A stretch of DNA of 64,000 nucleotides from CAYVTD01 sp964577665 (GCA_964577665.1 CAZOBD010000001.1:11914-75913); one strand, 5' to 3'; positions 1 to 10,048 are shown, counted from the first letter of the stretch. Program-made: numbers and translations. Notes: generated by a model not told the origin, from the sequence alone.

Positions 1-1083
1 CCCGGGTATAAGAAAGAGTAAAAACCAAAATGCTCCGAAAATCAGCATTTTTGTATTTTTTTCTTTCACGGCAAAAGCCGCTGCAGTCAGAATTCCTGTA
101 AACAACAGACCCAGAATCAAAGAACCTGTATGAAATGACGGGATTCCTTCTATATTGTAAGGAACAAAAAACTTAGATATAAACTCAGGAATCTGCCGCA
201 GATTAACAATTAATGGGTCCAAACCGCTCATTTCCTGCGGCACACCAATATCTGCAAGCGAGCGCAAATAAATCCACAGAAATGCTGCAACTGCATATCC
301 GGCAAAAACCATCAAATTCCTAAGTGTGAAAAATCTGTCTTTTTCCACTATCAGTATCCATACAGCAATAGCTGCAGGCAGTACAAGCCCGACTTCCTTG
401 GAAAAACCCGCAAAAAGATAAAGCACACAGCTTACAACAAAAAAGAGCGGGTTCTTATTTTTGCGGAAAAGAATAAAGAAATAAAAAGACCAGACTGCAA
501 AAATTCCTACGAGCAGGTCGTTTCTGCCGTTAAGCCATGCAGCCGCATTTGTAAAAACGGGATGAACGGTGAAAAGCAAAGCCGCAGCAAGTGCATAAGC
601 CTTCTTAAAGCGCACCAGCAGCAGTAAGTAAAATATCCCTGCCGCCGTCCCGATATGCAAAATTAAATTTGTAAGATGATTTACAAAATGCTCTCTGCCG
701 CCGAGCTGGGCATCGATGATAAAAGATGATGTAACCATCGGACGGTAATACTCACTGCCGTAATATCCCTCCAAAAAAGCATTTCTAATGTTATTAATAT
801 TTGCATAATAATTAAAATGAGCAAAAATACCGTTGTCGTCGCAGTGGACAAGCCCGTAGCCGAGAGTTTGACCGTAAACGGCGGCTGCCAGCAAAACTAT
901 TAAAGGCATAGCCGCTTTTACTATGATATTGTCAATCTGCAAATCCGGCTTTAGTTTTTTTTCCTCCACACGGTTTTCCGCATTAGCTTCCAGTTTAGAA
1001 GCAATAGATTTACCTGCGGTTTTTTGCACAGGGCTTCTGTGCTTTCTTGTCTTTGCCGCATCTCTATTTTTTTTGCTTTTCAT
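1..1083 (-). CDS. TMTC-like GT-C membrane glycosyltransferase, 3' end cut by window edge
   Basis: An uninterrupted reading frame of 361 codons runs from an ATG at 1083 to the window edge. Only the membrane part is present; the C-terminal region lies outside. The N-terminus is a Lys/Arg-rich tail of about 50 residues, followed by a hydrophobic segment and an acidic HCDDN motif (Asp82-Asp83) in the first predicted extracytoplasmic loop. Then come YYRPMVTSSF, the HPVFTNAAAWLNGRNDLL block, a SKEVGL segment and QIPEFISKFF. These blocks recur in the four full-length paralogs of this window and match the layout of eukaryotic TMTC proteins, which are dolichol-phosphate-mannose dependent protein O-mannosyltransferases. 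It starts 24 bp after the stop of the next paralog, so it is probably the last visible gene of a leftward operon. The sugar donor and acceptor are unknown; the mannosyltransferase role is inferred from family resemblance. Confidence 0.8.
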   Translation of the reverse strand, partial: MKSKKNRDAAKTRKHRSPVQKTAGKSIASKLEANAENRVEEKKLKPDLQIDNIIVKAAMPLIVLLAAAVYGQTLGYGLVHCDDNGIFAHFNYYANINNIRNAFLEGYYGSEYYRPMVTSSFIIDAQLGGREHFVNHLTNLILHIGTAAGIFYLLLLVRFKKAYALAAALLFTVHPVFTNAAAWLNGRNDLLVGIFAVWSFYFFILFRKNKNPLFFVVSCVLYLFAGFSKEVGLVLPAAIAVWILIVEKDRFFTLRNLMVFAGYAVAAFLWIYLRSLADIGVPQEMSGLDPLIVNLRQIPEFISKFFVPYNIEGIPSFHTGSLILGLLFTGILTAAAFAVKEKNTKMLIFGAFWFLLFLIPG

Positions 1084-1107
1084 TTCTGCAAATTTACTAA
1101 AAGATTT

Positions 1108-3150
1108 TTACTTGGGAAACTTGTTCAAATAATCAATTTCTGCGGGAGTTAAACTGCCCCCGAGATTTCTGATTATTTCTGCCCGGCGCCTTGCTTCACT
1201 GATGTTTCCCATTTCAAATAGATAAAGCCGGAAAAGATTTTTTTGTACTTCAAGATTGTCAGGGGCTAATTCGGCGCTGAGCAATAATACTTTTTCGGCT
1301 TCGGTAAAGTTTTTCATTCGAAGCAGTGCCACTGCCAGATTATTTCTTGCGGTTATATTTTTAGGATTTATCTCAAGGGCTTTTTTTAAAGAAGAAGCCG
1401 CAGACTGCATATCACCGCTGTTAAAATGGCTTCCGGCTGTTTGCAGCCAGTATTTTTCAAGTGCGGAAGAATCTCCTCTTTGAGCAATTCTTTTTGCCGC
1501 AGAAAGAGCCTTCCCTTTCATACCGAGGTTAAAGTAAATGTCCGTCAAGGCAGACCAGCCGTCCTTGAAAGAAGAGTCTGACTGCACAGTTCTCAGGGCA
1601 AAGGGCAATGCTTCCCGGTAACGCTTCTGCCTGGCAAATATCAGCGCCGGATAATAGTGAGCCAATTTAGCTGCCGGATGTTCTTTGGCAATTTCTTCAA
1701 AAAGGGGGATTTTCTTTTCGGGAGAAGGCATTTTCAATACAGCATGGCTGAGGTTTTTCAGATATTTAGGATTATCGGGATTTATCCTCGCCGCTTCGAA
1801 AAAGTATTTCAGTGCATTTTCAAAATCACCCTCAAGCCGGTAATTTTCTCCAAGCACATTCCAAACCATTGCTTTATTAAGATTTTCTTCAGCCGCTGTA
1901 TGCCAAAATTTATAGGGCCCGCTGTATTTTGCATTTTGAATATAAGAAAGTATTGCAAGTATTATTATAAAACCTGATAAAATCGACATAATACGCTTTC
2001 GGCTGAAATCGAAAAATCTATCGTGAATAAGATAAAGCGTAAAAATAACAAGTCCTGCCATAGGAACATACAGCCGGCAGTCAAGAAAATCGAAAAACTC
2101 ATCGGCTGAAGCATGACGTACAAACATTGAAGGCAGCAGAAAGGCAAAAAGCCATATTGAAGAAAAAATCAACATGCATTTGTTTCTCTTTTTAAGGAAA
2201 AACACAGATAGAATTAGTGCTGCTATTAATATTATTCCGCTGACAGTCCTGAAAACACTGTACGAAGGCAAAACAGATATTCCGGCAGGGATGAAGAATT
2301 TGGAAACCATTTCAGGAATAACCGGAAGATTTTTTATAAACAAATCGAATCCGAATTCATCGGAAGAAGGACCTTCGGTACCTCTGCTTCTGAGGAAAAA
2401 CCATAAAAACACGGAAACTGCCCAAAGTAACCCAATGGTAAGACTTTCCTTTGACAAAACTTTCCTTTTTTCAACAAATACATAATAAAATAAGCAAATA
2501 AGGGGTATCAAAACTGCAATTTCTTTTGACCAAAGAGCGAAAATTAATCCGAAAATATGAAATATAAGAAAGACGGTTTTTTTCTCGTGCATGAATTTCA
2601 GAAAAAGAAATACCGAAAAAAATGTAAACATTCCGGCAAGAAGGTCATTTCTGCCGAGTATCCATGTAACCGCATTAGTAAAAACGGGATGAACGGCATA
2701 TATCACAGCGCCTGCTAACGAACGCCCCGTGCCAGCCTTCATCTGTTGCAGCATCAGATATATGCCCAAGACGGAAAAGATATGAAATATCATATTGGAA
2801 AGATGGTAAACCGCCGGTTCCTTGCCGCCTATCTGAGCATCTATCATTAACGACACCGTAACCGCGGGACGGTAATATCCCGTTCCTAAATAACTTCCCG
2901 AAATCACATCACCTATTTTAGAAAAATCTGCGAGTTCCTCATGATTTGTTCTGATTACAATATCATCCAGATTCGTCAGATCAAAAAAAACGGTTGGAAA
3001 GTAAATCAAGGCAGCAAGAAAACATGCAGTGAAAACGCCGTATTTTCTCCAAAAATCGCCGTTACCTGTCTTTTTGGAGACACTTTTTTTATCTTCATTT
3101 ATTTTTTGGCTTTTTGAAGACGGAGTCGTACGTTTTTTTTTCTTTGCCAT
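1108..3150 (-). CDS. TMTC-like GT-C membrane glycosyltransferase with C-terminal TPR repeats
   Basis: 680 residues. A basic cytoplasmic tail (MAKKKKRTT) leads into about ten hydrophobic segments up to roughly residue 410, then a soluble TPR region to the C-terminus. Family blocks are clear: NLDD (Asp62-Asp63) in the first loop, YYRPAVTVSL near residue 92, AVHPVFTNAV followed by LGRNDLL near 155-172, and SKEIAVLIPL. The Asp pair corresponds to the catalytic acidic motif of the PMT/TMTC GT-C families. The TPR part shows typical units such as NVLGENYRLEGDFENALKYF and NNLAVALLRMKNFTEAEKVL. The expected role is transfer of a lipid-linked sugar to secreted protein on the periplasmic side, with the TPRs binding the acceptor; this is inferred. 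It lies 43 bp after the next upstream paralog, in a leftward operon. Confidence 0.85.
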   Translation of the reverse strand: MAKKKKRTTPSSKSQKINEDKKSVSKKTGNGDFWRKYGVFTACFLAALIYFPTVFFDLTNLDDIVIRTNHEELADFSKIGDVISGSYLGTGYYRPAVTVSLMIDAQIGGKEPAVYHLSNMIFHIFSVLGIYLMLQQMKAGTGRSLAGAVIYAVHPVFTNAVTWILGRNDLLAGMFTFFSVFLFLKFMHEKKTVFLIFHIFGLIFALWSKEIAVLIPLICLFYYVFVEKRKVLSKESLTIGLLWAVSVFLWFFLRSRGTEGPSSDEFGFDLFIKNLPVIPEMVSKFFIPAGISVLPSYSVFRTVSGIILIAALILSVFFLKKRNKCMLIFSSIWLFAFLLPSMFVRHASADEFFDFLDCRLYVPMAGLVIFTLYLIHDRFFDFSRKRIMSILSGFIIILAILSYIQNAKYSGPYKFWHTAAEENLNKAMVWNVLGENYRLEGDFENALKYFFEAARINPDNPKYLKNLSHAVLKMPSPEKKIPLFEEIAKEHPAAKLAHYYPALIFARQKRYREALPFALRTVQSDSSFKDGWSALTDIYFNLGMKGKALSAAKRIAQRGDSSALEKYWLQTAGSHFNSGDMQSAASSLKKALEINPKNITARNNLAVALLRMKNFTEAEKVLLLSAELAPDNLEVQKNLFRLYLFEMGNISEARRRAEIIRNLGGSLTPAEIDYLNKFPK

Positions 3151-3193
3151 GATATCGTTTTTAAAAAGATTAGTAAATTACACTTTAATCTGT

Positions 3194-5206
3194 TTATGGT
3201 TTAAAAAGCGCTGTATCTCTCGGAAAATCTTTCAGAAACGAATAATCCTGATAAGGAATTGTCTTGCCTAAGCCCGTTAAATAATCTGCAATGTAAGCCG
3301 CTTTCGGATAATCCTGCTTCATTGTGAAATAGAACTTAAACAAGTTCCATCCGGTAAACTCAGGGGTTAAACCGCTGCGGTAGGCAGGTTCCCAATATTT
3401 CAATGCTTCAGCAAATCTGCCTTCTTCTGCATGTTTTATTGCAATTTTATTAAACACCATAGAAGATACCCTGTTAAATTCTCCGGCAGCAAGCAGTCTG
3501 TTAGCAAACAGCAGGGCGCTGTCTATTTTATTTTCACTAAAGTAAATTCTCTGCAAAAAGTCAAGTGCGAATTTCTCCTTCGGAGCCGAAGCAAGAATAT
3601 CTATCAGCAGGTTTTTTGCACTCGCCGTGTCTTCTGTTTTCAGATAGCTGAGAGTGAGGTTTTTCCAGGATGCTTCAAAATAACTTTCTTTGTTTATAGA
3701 AAATTTATCAAGAGACATTTCTAAAAGTGGAATTGCTTTTTTATATTCTTTCTTCCCAAAATAGATTTCTCCCAAAAAGCCGTAACTCTCTCCCCATTCG
3801 GGATTAAGCTCTATGGATTTTATAAGCTGTTCTTCAGCTTTGTCAAGCTCGCCGGCATCTTTAAGCGTAAGTGCATAATGATACCTTATCCTCGAGCGGT
3901 TAGGATTGTCAGCGGCGGCGCTTTCGAAAAAGGTCTGAGGATCGCTGTAATATCTCGTTTCAAACCGGCTGAGAACCGCAAAGAGCAGTGTAATTACAAT
4001 GAGCAAAATTACGGCACTTTTATTTTTAAAACTCATAAGTTTAGCAGGAAAAAAGCCGGCAGATGCAATCATTAATCCGGCAAGCGGAAGGTATGTCCTG
4101 CATTCGAGGTATTCGTTCCAGTGATCCGCTATTAAAATTCTGGAAAACATACCGGGTACGGTAAAAAGCAGGAACCATACTGCCCCAAGAATAATTAGGT
4201 TATTCCGCTTGTTTTTTATAAAAAAGTAAGCAGCAGCCATCCCTCCCGCCAAGACAATACCCGCAATAGTGTGAAACGGCTTGAAAACGGGGAGAACCGA
4301 AAGATTGACAGGGAGAAAGAATTTTGAAATGAATTCCGGGATTGTTGCAATGTTCGTGATAAAATACTCCGGTTTTACCGATATTTTGCACCAAGCATCT
4401 TCAAAAGCTTCCGTCCTCATCAGATACCAAACCGTTATCAAAACCGCCCAGCCGGCGGCTGCGAGGATAATCTGCCTGCTTAGTTTTATCTTATCGCTTG
4501 TCAGGAAATAAAAAAGCAGAAGCAGAAACGGTAGTGAAAGAGATACCTCTTTGCTCAGCATTGCAAAAAGATAAAAGAGCAGATGCAGGAAGAGAAAGAA
4601 ATACTTTTTTTGATTTATATACTTGATAAAAAAGATGAATGAAATCAGAACAAAAACTGTAACAAGAGTGTCGTTTCTTCCTACAAGCCAGGCTACCGCA
4701 TTTACAAAAACCGGATGAACGGCATAAATCAAAGACGCTGCAAAAGCAGTAAACGCCGGAAATTTCAATGCCTTAAAGAGATAAAACACTAAAGTTACGG
4801 CAGCCGCATGCAGCAGAAAATTTGTTACATGGTATCCCGACGGGTCCACCCCGCTAATCTGAGCGTCCAGAATAAAAGAGGCGGTTACCAAAGGTCTGTA
4901 AAAGCATCCTACCATGTAAACTTCAAAAAACTCTGCCGAAATTCTCGAAAGAGACGAAATTCTGTCAAAATAATGCACTATCAAAACATTATCGTCAAGA
5001 TTGACAAAGCCGTAGGTAAAAGTCTTAAAATACACAAGCAGTGCAATCAGAACCGGCACTGCAAACCCATAATTCTCAAGAAAATACAAGACTAAGTTCT
5101 TACCCTCTCCGATTTCATCCGAAGCAGATAAAGCATCCTTTTCCCGAACCGCATTTTTATTCTCCGGTTTAGTATCTGCATGCTTTTTATTTCTTTTCTT
5201 GGGCAT
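3194..5206 (-). CDS. TMTC-like GT-C membrane glycosyltransferase with C-terminal TPR repeats
   Basis: 670 residues with the same plan as its neighbours: a Lys-rich tail (MPKKRNKKHA), about ten membrane spans, then TPRs from about residue 430. Diagnostic blocks are FVNLDDN (Asp71-Asp72), FYRPLVTASF, AVHPVFVNAVAWLVGRND and SKEVSLSLPF, then IPEFISKFFLP. TPR units such as HYALTLKDAGELDKAEEQLI and GFLGEIYFGKKEYKKAIPLL follow. The gene begins 9 bp after the YfhO-family gene stops, so the two are almost certainly co-transcribed. The sequence is well diverged from the paralogs on either side, which suggests an old duplication and perhaps different acceptors. The glycosyltransferase activity is inferred from the family. 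Confidence 0.85.
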   Translation of the reverse strand: MPKKRNKKHADTKPENKNAVREKDALSASDEIGEGKNLVLYFLENYGFAVPVLIALLVYFKTFTYGFVNLDDNVLIVHYFDRISSLSRISAEFFEVYMVGCFYRPLVTASFILDAQISGVDPSGYHVTNFLLHAAAVTLVFYLFKALKFPAFTAFAASLIYAVHPVFVNAVAWLVGRNDTLVTVFVLISFIFFIKYINQKKYFFLFLHLLFYLFAMLSKEVSLSLPFLLLLFYFLTSDKIKLSRQIILAAAGWAVLITVWYLMRTEAFEDAWCKISVKPEYFITNIATIPEFISKFFLPVNLSVLPVFKPFHTIAGIVLAGGMAAAYFFIKNKRNNLIILGAVWFLLFTVPGMFSRILIADHWNEYLECRTYLPLAGLMIASAGFFPAKLMSFKNKSAVILLIVITLLFAVLSRFETRYYSDPQTFFESAAADNPNRSRIRYHYALTLKDAGELDKAEEQLIKSIELNPEWGESYGFLGEIYFGKKEYKKAIPLLEMSLDKFSINKESYFEASWKNLTLSYLKTEDTASAKNLLIDILASAPKEKFALDFLQRIYFSENKIDSALLFANRLLAAGEFNRVSSMVFNKIAIKHAEEGRFAEALKYWEPAYRSGLTPEFTGWNLFKFYFTMKQDYPKAAYIADYLTGLGKTIPYQDYSFLKDFPRDTALFKP

Positions 5207-5215
5207 AGCGCTATA

Positions 5216-7582
5216 TCATTTCTTGATTTTTTTTCTGTTTGCCTTTTTGCTTTTATTTTTAGAAGATGCATTAACTTTTTTTGTACTCTTAGTTGTAAGC
5301 ATTGCTTCTTTGTCAAAAAATGTTTCTTTCTTTTTTCTTTCCCAGAAAAAGAAAACGACCGACCCCGCCATCACTAAATACGCTGCCGCCATAAAAAAAG
5401 GCAGTCCGCCGGAAGAATATTTCATTTCAATTACTGAACCCGGAGCAGGAGATATGACCCCCCGCATCATACCGTTTACTTTGTAAACTTTGGCTTTCTT
5501 TCCGTTTACATAAGCCTTCCAGCGTGGGAACCATGTATCAGAAAGCACTGCCAATCCTGCGGTTTCTGCTTTCAGTTTTATGTAGTGATAATCTTCTTCC
5601 AAAACTTTTACTCTGCCCGGAGATGCTCCGGCAGGAAGAGTAATCTTCTCCGAAGCCGTTACGCTGCGGGTATAATCAATCTCAGGATTAAACAGCAGTC
5701 TTGCAAAATCTGCCGCGTCAGCTTCAGGATATGTATGCACCCTGTCTGCTGTCCATGCTCTCGGAAAGACATCATCAATTTTAAATACTTTTGCATAAGC
5801 GCTGTCCCATATCATGTAATAGGGCGGATCGAGAAACATCGGGCTGGAGGCATATTTTACCCCCCATAATTTCAGTAGATGGTGTGTTTTATCGGAGAGT
5901 TGTATATCTGATGAAGTTCTGTCGTAAGTCATCCTGAAAATTCCCGGATTATTCGGATTACCCCAAATTTCATAAATATAGTCGGGTACAAGACCCATAT
6001 AACCGTTTATTACCGGAATATTCCAGATGCTTGCAAGATTAAGCGGCAAAAGGGTAGTTACTTCTTTGTAAACCTTATTGTCATGTTCCCATCCGTTGTA
6101 TTGCTGAAATATGGTGGCATGATATTCCGTATCCATGTAATGAGCAAACCTGCCAAATGTGCTGTCCCGCTTTATTGCATCAGCGGAACCGGGTTTTGCA
6201 AGAAATATATCACTGTCTGCGGTTGTTACTTTTTTTCCGACTGTCAGATAAATATCAAGGAATACGATCAAAGCCGCCGCAAGGCTGATTAAGAGCCTCA
6301 TATTTACACTTAGGGGGGGCGAAAAAAGGAAACCGGCTTTTTTTCTTTTTTCCTTATTCAAATTCAGGATAATGCTCCCCAATGCCAAAAGTCCGTACCC
6401 GCTGAGAGCAGTCAGTGCAATTTCAGTACCTAAAAGCCACCTGGCAGGGAATCGAAATGAACTGACCACAGGCAAAATAGAAAATATTTTTATCAGGAAA
6501 AAATTACCGCCTAAAGCCAGCAGATAAGAAACTACGGCAATGATTACAAGCGATTTTACTGCGCCTGATTTTTTCCAGCCCCATATACTTCCATAGATTG
6601 CAAGAAGTAATATACTTACTCCGGAGTAATGAAAGAACTCCCAGAAGTAATAAGGCTTTTCAAGTGTAAAAGTATTATTGCCGATATTGCCTGCCCAATA
6701 TGGATAAATAAAGGTAAAAATTCCCTCAAACGGAAGTGATCCCATTGATGTAAAATCCTCACCGAGATCCTTACTCCTCTCCGTAAAAGAATAAATCTCA
6801 AAGGTAGCACCTGCTTGCGCAATTCCAATTATTGCAGCGGCAGCTATGCTTATTATAATAAATAAAAGCACTTGTTTCCGGTTTGGTCTTACTTTTTTTT
6901 CAGCCAGAGGAGTTTTTGGAAATACAAGTCTCAGAAAAAAGTATAACACAGCCGTAAAGGCACATATAAAGGCATATTGAGGATGTCCTATAAGAAGCAG
7001 GATTCCCATAAGGCTCCCGAAAAACAAAGAACTATAAATCCTTCTGTTTTGAATGAAGATTTCCGCCGTCAATAGCAGCCATGGAAGCATTGAGCTTGCA
7101 GCATATATGTTAAGATGTCTGTTGTGGCCGATTATCATCGAACCGCATAGCGCTGCGGCTATTCCTGCCGCAAGAGATGCCCATCCGGAACCGGTCAGTT
7201 TTTTTGTGAAAAAATACACACCGGCGCCCATAATAACGGAATGAAGTATAAAAAAAAGATTCAGCGCCGTTAGAAAATCAAATATTGAATGAATCAATAC
7301 ATTGACCGGGTAAAGAAAGCTGCCCTGACCTTCCGCAAAAATTGGAAATCCTCCGTAAATATAGGGGTTCCACTGCAATATAGTACCCTGCTTTAATGCT
7401 TCGGCATAATGGTACATAGTGGGAATATTGAAATAAGTGAGATCATTATTGCCGCCGTCGCTGTGAGCAATAATCTCTCCCGAGAAAAATCCTCTGAAAA
7501 CTATACATACGGCAAATGCAATAATAAGCACTGCAATAATATTATACAAAAGCCTGATGTTTTTGCTGATGTGCTCCGTCAT
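5216..7582 (-). CDS. YfhO-family polytopic membrane protein (GT-C-like)
   Basis: 788 residues with many membrane spans. The N-terminal region has the family's acidic loop (AHSDGGNNDL, then WNPYIYGGFP and GSFLYPVNVL). The C-terminal periplasmic domain carries the hallmark DTWFPRWKAYVNGK, then a last span (FFMAAAYLVMAGSVVFFFW). The extreme C-terminus is a Lys/Ser-rich tail of about 35 residues, resembling the basic N-terminal tails of the flanking TMTC-like proteins. In Firmicutes, YfhO proteins act in lipid-linked-sugar-dependent glycosylation of cell-envelope polymers; that knowledge is carried over here only as a guide. It sits inside the TMTC-like cluster, 33 bp after one paralog and 9 bp before the next, which supports a shared envelope-glycosylation role. 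Confidence 0.8.
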   Translation of the reverse strand: MTEHISKNIRLLYNIIAVLIIAFAVCIVFRGFFSGEIIAHSDGGNNDLTYFNIPTMYHYAEALKQGTILQWNPYIYGGFPIFAEGQGSFLYPVNVLIHSIFDFLTALNLFFILHSVIMGAGVYFFTKKLTGSGWASLAAGIAAALCGSMIIGHNRHLNIYAASSMLPWLLLTAEIFIQNRRIYSSLFFGSLMGILLLIGHPQYAFICAFTAVLYFFLRLVFPKTPLAEKKVRPNRKQVLLFIIISIAAAAIIGIAQAGATFEIYSFTERSKDLGEDFTSMGSLPFEGIFTFIYPYWAGNIGNNTFTLEKPYYFWEFFHYSGVSILLLAIYGSIWGWKKSGAVKSLVIIAVVSYLLALGGNFFLIKIFSILPVVSSFRFPARWLLGTEIALTALSGYGLLALGSIILNLNKEKRKKAGFLFSPPLSVNMRLLISLAAALIVFLDIYLTVGKKVTTADSDIFLAKPGSADAIKRDSTFGRFAHYMDTEYHATIFQQYNGWEHDNKVYKEVTTLLPLNLASIWNIPVINGYMGLVPDYIYEIWGNPNNPGIFRMTYDRTSSDIQLSDKTHHLLKLWGVKYASSPMFLDPPYYMIWDSAYAKVFKIDDVFPRAWTADRVHTYPEADAADFARLLFNPEIDYTRSVTASEKITLPAGASPGRVKVLEEDYHYIKLKAETAGLAVLSDTWFPRWKAYVNGKKAKVYKVNGMMRGVISPAPGSVIEMKYSSGGLPFFMAAAYLVMAGSVVFFFWERKKKETFFDKEAMLTTKSTKKVNASSKNKSKKANRKKIKK

Positions 7583-7615
7583 AATTTTTTTTCTATATGA
7601 TAAACAAAATTATTG

Positions 7616-9640
7616 CTAAGAGTCAATATTCATCTGCCGTAGTACTTCGGGTGGAATTTCCACGCCTTTCTTCTTCATTTCCGTTACGAACTGCTGCGCT
7701 TTTGTCCGGTCTTTTAGATGATAAACGTACAGTCTCAGCAGATTGCTCATAACTTCAGAGCTTGCCGGATTCATTCTGTATGCTTTCAGCAAATTTTTTT
7801 CAGCCTGACTGTGCATTCCGTTTATCATTTGTATTGCTGCAAGGCTGTTTAATGTAGAATAATTTTCTCTGATTTCTACGGCTTTTTCCATTTTTTTCTG
7901 TGCTGCCGTATAGTCCCCTTTTTTATAAAGATTAATGCCCCACTGCATATAAACATCCGCCAATCCTGCCGGATTTCCCATTTGCATCTGAATATTTGCA
8001 TATTTGAAAGCGCTGTCATATTTCTCTTTTGCAGTAAAAGCGTTAACAAAATTTGTAAGGACAGACATCATATTTTTGTTACTTCTCAGTGCATCCCTAA
8101 GTACCGCAATAGAACTGTCATACAACTGCATATCATTGTAAAGTGCAGACAAGTTAGTGTTAAGTTCCGAATTATATCTGTCAACAGTCCTTCCTTTTCT
8201 GTATATTTTTAATGCCTTATCAAATCTTTTTTGCTTGTACCAGTTCAAGCCCAATTTGCTGTAATAAGATACTTCATTAGGATTCAGCTCAATCGCTTTT
8301 AAAAATTCTTCGGCAGCTTTGTCATTCTCTCCCTTGTTCATATAATAAACACCAAGCTGATTTCTGAAACGGGCTCTGCCGGGATCATCTTCTACGGCAC
8401 AAGACCAAAAATCGTAACGATTGTCATAATTTTTACTGTGTATTATTGTTATTACAGATAAAACGGCAATAATCAGTGCGTAAGGTGCAAAATAAGACGG
8501 CTTGCCAAAACTCTTAAATTTTGAAGGTATCAACTCAAGTATAAGAATCAACATTCCAATCATCGGAAGATACATGCGGGTATCCAGATAATCAAAGTAA
8601 TCTGGTTTCCCTTTAATGCTGATAAACAAACCCGGAAAGATAAATAGGAAGAACCATAACGCACCAAATGAAATATAATTTATCCTTTTATCCTTTTTAA
8701 AATATACAGCGGCGGCGCCTGCCGCTAACAGCACAATTCCAATTATCAATGAAGATGTCTGATACGTAGGCAACACAAAATTATTATAAGGTATTATAAA
8801 ACGTGCAATTATTTCAGGAACCTGCCTGATATTTTTCAAAAAATTAACATAAGCAAAGTCGCCTTCCGAAGCAGCAGATTCTACTGCGCTGCTTTTCATA
8901 AAAAACCAGATTAGCAATACAGCCGCCCAAACTGCTGCAGTATATATATTTCGGGATGAAAGCAGTTTTTCTTTGCGCACAAGCCACAGATAAATAAAAG
9001 CGGCGCCGGGAAGGATTAAACCTGCTTCTTTTGAAAGCGCAGAGCAAAGCAGTAATACCCCATGCAGAATAAGAAAGAGCGGTTTTTTCTTATCAAGATA
9101 CAATGTCATGAAAATGAATGAATATATACCAAACATTCCGACCAGCAAGTCATTTCTGCCTAAAATCCATGAAACCGAGTTTGTGAAAATGGGATGTGCT
9201 GCATATATCAGACCTGCTGCCATTGATATAAAAGAAGAGTATTTTAGCCTTCTAAAAAGTAAGAATACGCCAACACACGATATAACATGGTAAAATACAT
9301 TGAAAAGATGATATACCCACGCTTCATTCCCTCCTATATTTGCATCAACAATAAAAGAAGCAATTACCAATGGCCTGTAATAATAACCTCCGAAGTAAGG
9401 TTCTGAAAAGGTATTCCCGATATTTGAAAAATCTGACAGATATTCATGTTTGCTTATGATAAGATCATCATCACAGTTGGTATATCCAAAAAAAACAGTC
9501 TGAAAATGAATAATAAAAGCAAATAGAGCAACTATCAAAACACCGTATTTCCCGGCTTTTTCACTAATCGGTTTTTTAGCCGGTTTTACCTGCTTTTTCT
9601 TTTCTGATCCTGTGCTATTTTTTTTTGATGGTTGTTTCAT
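7616..9640 (-). CDS. TMTC-like GT-C membrane glycosyltransferase with C-terminal TPR repeats
   Basis: 674 residues: a basic tail (MKQPSKKNST), about ten membrane spans, and TPRs from about residue 420. Blocks are GYTNCDDD (Asp57-Asp59), YYRPLVIASF, AAHPIFTNSVSWILGRND, SKEAGLILPG and QVPEIIARFIIP. TPR units include NQLGVYYMNKGENDKAAEEF and SKLGLNWYKQKRFDKALKIY. The start region (AAATAAACAG directly before ATGAAACAACCAT) is identical over about 23 nt to a dispersed intergenic box, for example the copy at 10049-10109, so leader and start appear to share ancestry with the repeat. It is the first gene after the repeat-filled spacer 9641-10221, and the next gene follows after 33 bp. Function is inferred as for the paralogs. 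Confidence 0.85.
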   Translation of the reverse strand: MKQPSKKNSTGSEKKKQVKPAKKPISEKAGKYGVLIVALFAFIIHFQTVFFGYTNCDDDLIISKHEYLSDFSNIGNTFSEPYFGGYYYRPLVIASFIVDANIGGNEAWVYHLFNVFYHVISCVGVFLLFRRLKYSSFISMAAGLIYAAHPIFTNSVSWILGRNDLLVGMFGIYSFIFMTLYLDKKKPLFLILHGVLLLCSALSKEAGLILPGAAFIYLWLVRKEKLLSSRNIYTAAVWAAVLLIWFFMKSSAVESAASEGDFAYVNFLKNIRQVPEIIARFIIPYNNFVLPTYQTSSLIIGIVLLAAGAAAVYFKKDKRINYISFGALWFFLFIFPGLFISIKGKPDYFDYLDTRMYLPMIGMLILILELIPSKFKSFGKPSYFAPYALIIAVLSVITIIHSKNYDNRYDFWSCAVEDDPGRARFRNQLGVYYMNKGENDKAAEEFLKAIELNPNEVSYYSKLGLNWYKQKRFDKALKIYRKGRTVDRYNSELNTNLSALYNDMQLYDSSIAVLRDALRSNKNMMSVLTNFVNAFTAKEKYDSAFKYANIQMQMGNPAGLADVYMQWGINLYKKGDYTAAQKKMEKAVEIRENYSTLNSLAAIQMINGMHSQAEKNLLKAYRMNPASSEVMSNLLRLYVYHLKDRTKAQQFVTEMKKKGVEIPPEVLRQMNIDS

Positions 9641-9726
9641 CTGTTTATTTTTGATCCTCTATTCTTAAAATTCTTGTCATTCCGCACTTGTTGCGGAATC
9701 TCACGTATAAAAATTTTTGGTTTTCA

Positions 9727-9757
9727 GATGTCAGACACCTTGAAGGTGTCGGACATC
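9727..9757. repeat. 31-bp palindrome, diverged copy
   Basis: Arms GATGTCAGACACCTT and AAGGTGTCGGACATC around a single central G, with one mismatch. The length and outer GATGTC/GACATC ends match the perfect copies at 9838 and 61781, but the inner sequence differs with compensating changes. That suggests the hairpin is what is conserved. Confidence 0.8.
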
Positions 9758-9762
9758 TTGCT

Positions 9763-9823
9763 AAAATAATCATCCCCTTTGGTGTTTTCCAAAATCATAG
9801 ATGTTTCATCTGTTTATTTTTTT
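9763..9823 (-). repeat. Dispersed ~55-60 bp box (leftward copy)
   Basis: Read leftward it begins with AAATAAACAGATGAAAC, continues with CTATGATT, a GGAAAACACC stretch and AAGGGGATGATTATTTT. Related copies are at 10049, 51554, 56771, 56967 and 61831. The first 17 bases resemble a gene leader plus start codon. Confidence 0.75.
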
Positions 9824-9837
9824 ACTTTCCGCTCACA

Positions 9838-9868
9838 GATGTCCAACATCTGGCAGATGTTGGACATC
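9838..9868. repeat. 31-bp perfect palindrome
   Basis: Two 15-bp arms (GATGTCCAACATCTG and its complement) flank a single central G. It is identical to the copy at 61781-61811, and the 57144-57174 copy differs only in the central base. Flanking sequence is also shared with the 57144 copy in inverse orientation, so the mobile or duplicated unit is longer than the palindrome. Confidence 0.9.
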
Positions 9869-9932
9869 TTTTTCTTCCATATTGTGCATCCCCTCCCCAA
9901 GAGAGGATTAAGGGGTGGGTTCCCACTAACTT

Positions 9933-9970
9933 GAGATTCCGGCATTCCGCTTCGCTCCAGCCGGAATGAC
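9933..9970. repeat. Hairpin repeat with CCGGCATTCCG / CGGAATG arms
   Basis: An inverted repeat centred on GCTTCGCTCC. The reverse complement is present at 57045-57083 with the same core, so this is another dispersed element of the mosaic. Confidence 0.65.
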
Positions 9971-10048
9971 ATTATTTATGTAACTCATTCCCAAACTCCG
10001 ATTTGGGAATGTGCTTTTCTTTCAAAACTCTGTTTTGCATTAACCCTC

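Noticed and set aside
9688..9969. 93-codon rightward frame
   Set aside because: It consists entirely of dispersed repeats and palindromes, with no protein-like composition.
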